Assembly (NCBI GenBank): GCA_002321305.1
Contig: DCMF01000062.1
Span: forward strand, 1-16,996
Direction of reading: 5' to 3'
Length of the DNA: 16,996 bases
Source of the DNA: Verrucomicrobia bacterium UBA1629
GTDB taxonomy: Bacteria > Verrucomicrobiota > Kiritimatiellia > RFP12 > UBA1067
The translations under genes and the position numbers were made by a program. The notes beneath the pieces are model-generated. The model was not told where the DNA came from. It made no database searches and was given only the letters and a program-made list of their open reading frames with translations. Below, one piece after another: positions 14,333-16,996 of the stretch; the stretch's first letter is position 1, and each line of letters starts with the position of its first letter.

Positions 14333-15585
14333 TTCGTTTCGTCCCTTTCGTGTTCGTAGTCCCGTTTCAGGAAAACCGTGCGCGCGACGAGCGTCAGCGC
14401 CGCCGCCGCCAGGTAGAAGCCGCCGAGCGTCGCGAACGCCGTCGTCATCGGGAACGACTGCCGGAGCGCGCCCAGCACGACCGGCGCACACGCGCCGAGC
14501 GCGAAGGCCCCGCAGGCGTAGAGCCCGTAGGCGGACGTGCGGTAGCGCGGCACGATCACCTCGTAGAACGAGGCGATGAAGTTCGCGTCGTAGAAGCCGT
14601 GCACGAAGCCGTAGACCGCAAGCGCGGCGGCCGTCGCGGCGAGCGAGCCCGACAGGCGCACGACCAGGCACACGAGCGGCGCGCAGAGGACGAGCCCGAT
14701 CAGGTTGCAGTCGAGCCGCGCGCCGATCAGCCCCCGCCGTTTCCAGGCGTCCGAAAGGCGGCTGCCCGCGAGGATGCCAAGAAAGCCGCCGACGTAGAAC
14801 CAGATCACCGCATGGAACGCCGCCCGCGCCGGCGCGAGGGACAGGCCCTCCTGCAAAAAGGTCGGCATCCACGTGCGGAAGCCGATGTCGCCGAAGTTGC
14901 TGAGGCCGAACGCGAGCGTCATCAGGATGGCGGAGGGCTTCGTCGCCAGCGCGAGAAACCCCTCCTTCAGGGCGTGGGCGACTTTCGGACGCGCCGCCGA
15001 CGCAACCGCCGGCGGCTCGCGCAAGAAGACGGCCAGCACAACCACCCAGAGGATGCCGAAGCCGCCGAAGACCTGGAACGCCGACCGCCAGCCGCCCGGC
15101 CCCAGCGAGCCGAGATAGCCCGACGAGACGCTGCAGAGGATGATGCCCGCGTAGGCCGCGAGCTGGTAGACCGAGAGCGCCGTCGCGCGCGACTCGGCGT
15201 GGAGCTGCTGGATCACCGCCGTCGACGAGGTCGGCACAAGGCTCTGGCCGACGCCGTTCAGGATGCCGTAGGTGAGGATCAAAAGGCCGATCGACGAGGC
15301 GAAGGACGCGAGGAAGACGCCGGAGACGAACAGCGCCGTCCCGAGGACGATGACCCACTTGCGGCGGAAGAGGTCGGCCGCGAACCCGCCGAGCGGCACG
15401 ACCGCCGCGTACGCGAAGAAGAAGACGGACGCGACGGCCCCCATGCGGAGGTCATCGACGCCGAAGTCGGCGCGGATCTGCGGCAGCGTGGCCCCGTAGA
15501 TCTGCCGCGTCCCCTGCAAGAGGAAGTAGGCGACCCACAAAAGACCGAGCGCGATCCACCGGTTGTCGATACGTTTCATCGTCAT
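14329..15585 (-). CDS. Major facilitator superfamily transporter
   Basis: A 418-residue integral inner-membrane carrier with about 12 hydrophobic segments and a central cytoplasmic loop (VASAARPKVAHALKEGF). GGFAADLFRRK at 66-76 is MFS motif A between helices 2 and 3, and the N-terminal half has the FGVDD...MG layout of the anion-symporter-like MFS carriers. It likely imports a sugar acid or small oligosaccharide for the SDR and the DapA-family protein. An open frame continues upstream to a GTG at 15627, but it crosses the promoter, so I place the start at the ATG at 15585. The extended -10 hexamer ends only 6 nt before this ATG, implying a leaderless transcript. No Shine-Dalgarno is present. 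The 3' end overlaps the SDR start as ATGA. The family is certain; the substrate is inferred from neighbours only. Confidence 0.88.
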   Translation of the reverse strand: MTMKRIDNRWIALGLLWVAYFLLQGTRQIYGATLPQIRADFGVDDLRMGAVASVFFFAYAAVVPLGGFAADLFRRKWVIVLGTALFVSGVFLASFASSIGLLILTYGILNGVGQSLVPTSSTAVIQQLHAESRATALSVYQLAAYAGIILCSVSSGYLGSLGPGGWRSAFQVFGGFGILWVVVLAVFLREPPAVASAARPKVAHALKEGFLALATKPSAILMTLAFGLSNFGDIGFRTWMPTFLQEGLSLAPARAAFHAVIWFYVGGFLGILAGSRLSDAWKRRGLIGARLDCNLIGLVLCAPLVCLVVRLSGSLAATAAALAVYGFVHGFYDANFIASFYEVIVPRYRTSAYGLYACGAFALGACAPVVLGALRQSFPMTTAFATLGGFYLAAAALTLVARTVFLKRDYEHERDETK

Positions 15586-15591
15586 GCGGAA

Positions 15592-15600
15592 AGTATAGCA
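15592..15600 (-). promoter_or_regulatory. Extended -10 promoter for MFS-SDR-DapA (leaderless)
   Basis: TGC-TATACT on the minus strand. The hexamer is followed by TTCCGC and then the ATG at 15585, so transcription starting 6-8 nt downstream would begin at or next to the start codon. It forms the left arm of the 53-bp element. Confidence 0.65.
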
Positions 15601-15646
15601 AAACCGAAACGACTTGTGAGCCAACACTTTTCCGACTTTTTTGCTA
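15594..15646. promoter_or_regulatory. 53-bp divergent-promoter element, copy 2
   Basis: It lies between the divergent MFS and regulator genes and contains both extended -10 sites as a 12-bp inverted pair (AGTATAGCAAAA facing TTTTTGCTATACT). Between them is a conserved core with the direct repeat AAGTCG (minus-strand reading) about two helical turns apart. Conservation of the core with 12221-12273 suggests a shared protein-binding site; the adjacent XylR-like regulator is the natural candidate. Confidence 0.6.
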
Positions 15647-15650
15647 TACT
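15642..15650 (+). promoter_or_regulatory. Extended -10 promoter for the XylR-like regulator
   Basis: TGC-TATACT on the plus strand, 9 nt before the ATG at 15660. The leader would be 1-3 nt, again with no Shine-Dalgarno sequence. It is the mirror image of the MFS promoter about 45 bp away. Confidence 0.65.
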
Positions 15651-15659
15651 GTCCGTGTC

Positions 15660-16841
15660 ATGCCCAAAACCAAGCGCGTTCTCCTGGCCTTTCGCCTCAA
15701 CTATTCGTCCAACCGCCAGTTCCTGGCGGGCGTCGCCCGCTACCTGCGCCATGCGCCCAGCTGGCGCGTCACCGTCGCCGAGAACTTCTACGACTTCGAC
15801 GCGGCGACGCTGGCGAAAGCCGCGCGTGACCGCTACGACGGCATCCTCACCGTGCCGCCGCACGACCCGGAGGCCGCGCAATTGCTGAGTGCGCAGACGG
15901 TGCCGCTCGCGCTTCTCGGCGCGACGGGCGACGAGCTGCCGACGCGGCGACGGGTCGCGTTCGTCGGCAGCGACGAGCGCGGGCTCGGGCATCGCGCGGC
16001 CGAGCACTTCCTGTCGCTCGGCACGTTTCGCGCATTCGCCTTCGTCTTGTCCTCGCCGGCGACCGTGTGGGCGCAGCAGCGGTTCGAGGGATTCCGGGAC
16101 GCGCTCGCCGCGCACGGCTGCGAACCCGTCCTGATCGACTCGCCGCACGCGGCGGGTTCGCCCGACGACCTCGCCTATCTGAAGGACGCGCTGGCGGCCC
16201 TGCCGAAGCCTGTCGCGGTCATGGCCGCCTACGACCAGCGCGGTGCGCAGGTGCTGCAGGCGTGCGACGACACAAGGCTGTCCGTCCCCAAGCACGTGCA
16301 GGTCCTCGGCGTGGACGACGATCCCGTCTTCTGCGACTTCTCGCGTCCGACGCTGACAAGCCTCTCCACCAGCCAGGTCCGCAAGGGCGAGGTCGCCGCG
16401 ATGGCGCTTGACCGGCTGATGGACGACGCGCACGCGGAACGGAAGGTCATCAAGCTGACGGACGCCGAGATCGTCGAGCGCGAGAGCACGGCGCCCATCG
16501 CGCCGGCCGCGCATCTGATCGAGCGAGCGATGGACTTCGTCGAGCGGCAGGCGACGCGCGGCGTCCGCGCTCGTGACGTGGTTGCGCACCTCGGCGTCTC
16601 GCAGGCCCTCGTCAGCCAGCGGTTCAGGGAGTACGGCTGTCGGACACTCTCCGACGCCCTTGCGCGCGCCCGGCTGAAGGCCGTGCGCGTCAAGCTGCGG
16701 ACGACGAAGATGAAGATCGGCGCGATCACCGCCGCCTGCGGCTTCCCCAACGCCGACTACGCCAAGCGACTCTTCCGCAAGACCTACGGCCTCACGATGC
16801 GCGACTACCGCCGCAACTTCGCCGCGCACGCGCCGACCTAG
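15660..16841 (+). CDS. XylR-like AraC-family regulator with periplasmic-binding-type sensor
   Basis: A 393-residue cytoplasmic transcription factor, close to the length of E. coli XylR. Residues 5-275 form a LacI/periplasmic-binding-type sugar sensor: KRVLLAFRLNYSSNRQFLAG at the start, AYDQRGAQVLQACDD at 190-204, and VLGVDDDPVFCDFSRPTLTS at 215-234, the diagnostic XylR signature. Residues 285-390 are an AraC DNA-binding domain with two helix-turn-helix units (RDVVAHLGVSQALVSQRF; IGAITAACGFPNADYAKRLF followed by RKTYGLTMRDYRR). It is divergent from the MFS-SDR-DapA operon and shares a compact two-way promoter with it, so it probably senses the imported sugar and controls that operon and itself. 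The second copy of the element at 12221 suggests a wider local regulon. The ATG is fixed by the family start and the promoter. Confidence 0.92.
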   Translation: MPKTKRVLLAFRLNYSSNRQFLAGVARYLRHAPSWRVTVAENFYDFDAATLAKAARDRYDGILTVPPHDPEAAQLLSAQTVPLALLGATGDELPTRRRVAFVGSDERGLGHRAAEHFLSLGTFRAFAFVLSSPATVWAQQRFEGFRDALAAHGCEPVLIDSPHAAGSPDDLAYLKDALAALPKPVAVMAAYDQRGAQVLQACDDTRLSVPKHVQVLGVDDDPVFCDFSRPTLTSLSTSQVRKGEVAAMALDRLMDDAHAERKVIKLTDAEIVERESTAPIAPAAHLIERAMDFVERQATRGVRARDVVAHLGVSQALVSQRFREYGCRTLSDALARARLKAVRVKLRTTKMKIGAITAACGFPNADYAKRLFRKTYGLTMRDYRRNFAAHAPT

Positions 16842-16871
16842 GGGGACTTGAAGCCCAAGCGCTGATGCGTC

Positions 16872-16996
16872 TCAGATGTCGACTTCGACATCGACGGTCT
16901 TGTCCGCGGCCGTCGGCTTCGGCTCTTCCGCCACCGGCCTCTTCGCCGTGATGCCGCGCGCCCTCTTCGAGGAGGTCGGCAGGTAGCGGTAGTAGA
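16872..16996 (-). CDS. Unrecognised protein, C-terminal tail only
   Basis: The minus strand is open from the window edge to a TGA at 16872-16874. It reads YYRYLPTSSKRARGITAK, then RPVAEEPKPTAADKTVD and VEVDI, 40 complete codons plus the stop. The charged, Pro/Lys/Glu-rich tail looks like a disordered C-terminus, and GC and codon use match the neighbours. It is convergent with the regulator gene with a 30-nt gap. No domain can be named from this fragment. Confidence 0.5.
   Translation of the reverse strand, partial: YYRYLPTSSKRARGITAKRPVAEEPKPTAADKTVDVEVDI

Noticed and set aside
15586..15627. GTG start giving a longer MFS protein
   Set aside because: The extra codons are the conserved promoter element itself; the -10 lies inside them.
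15592..15650. Inverted AGTATAGCAAAA / TTTTGCTATACT arms as transposon ends
   Set aside because: They are accounted for as two facing extended -10 promoters, and no transposase or target duplication is present.
15582..16829. 415-codon minus-strand open frame opposite the XylR-like gene
   Set aside because: It runs through the two-way promoter and mirrors a confident regulator; no protein-like motif.
16842..16871. Hairpin between the convergent regulator and tail gene as a terminator
   Set aside because: Only a CTTG/CAAG pairing with no U tract; too weak to report.

Overview
The window is about 17 kb of high-GC bacterial DNA. It looks like accessory polysaccharide-use territory from a Verrucomicrobiota-type genome, most likely Kiritimatiellota (Kiritimatiellae). 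That guess rests on gene content: secreted glycoside hydrolases, a SASA esterase, a very large LamG/beta-strand-repeat surface protein, a XylR-type AraC regulator and a PF09820-type ATPase. There is no ribosomal or other phylogenetic marker here, so the assignment is tentative. No rRNA, tRNA, CRISPR array or transposase was seen.

Layout, left to right. (1) 1-573, minus: the N-terminal 191 codons of an AAA-ATPase of the PF09820/PD-(D/E)XK type, running off the window. (2) 639-7205, minus: a leftward carbohydrate operon. In transcription order it holds a secreted GH74/Asp-box beta-propeller protein, a Tat-exported metallophosphoesterase overlapping it by ATGA, a small gene remnant, a sialate O-acetylesterase-family (SASA) esterase, and a GH110 alpha-galactosidase-like beta-helix protein. 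(3) 7265-11646, minus: a secreted GH16 enzyme with a 13-base G run in its N-terminal coding region, then a 1072-residue surface protein with three LamG-like modules. (4) about 11740-12152, minus: a broken gene whose start region duplicates the GH16 start region, with its own promoter at 12219-12227. (5) 12433-15585, minus: an MFS transporter, an SDR dehydrogenase (ATGA overlap) and an exported DapA-family protein. (6) 15660-16841, plus: a divergent XylR-like AraC regulator. (7) 16872-16996, minus: the C-terminal tail of an unrecognised gene.

How it fits together (inference): the GH16, GH74-like and GH110 enzymes with the SASA esterase and phosphoesterase would strip a galactose-containing, acylated glycan outside the cytoplasm. 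The LamG protein would bind it. The MFS carrier, SDR and DapA-family protein would import and process the released sugar or sugar acid under the divergent XylR-like sensor. Host mucin-type glycan and red-algal galactan both fit GH16 plus GH110; the sequence alone does not decide.

The less ordinary signals are non-coding. Seven extended -10 promoters (TGn plus TATAAT-like) lack a convincing -35, and three of them sit so close to the ATG that leaderless or near-leaderless mRNA is expected. A 53-bp divergent-promoter element occurs twice (46/53 identical). There is a C13/G13 tract in the GH16 gene, an 8-bp minisatellite immediately upstream of the DapA-family gene, a palindrome plus 24-bp repeat inside the SDR coding sequence, and a GGGGACAG(A/G)CCCCC repeat family that also sits in frame in the GH74-like gene.
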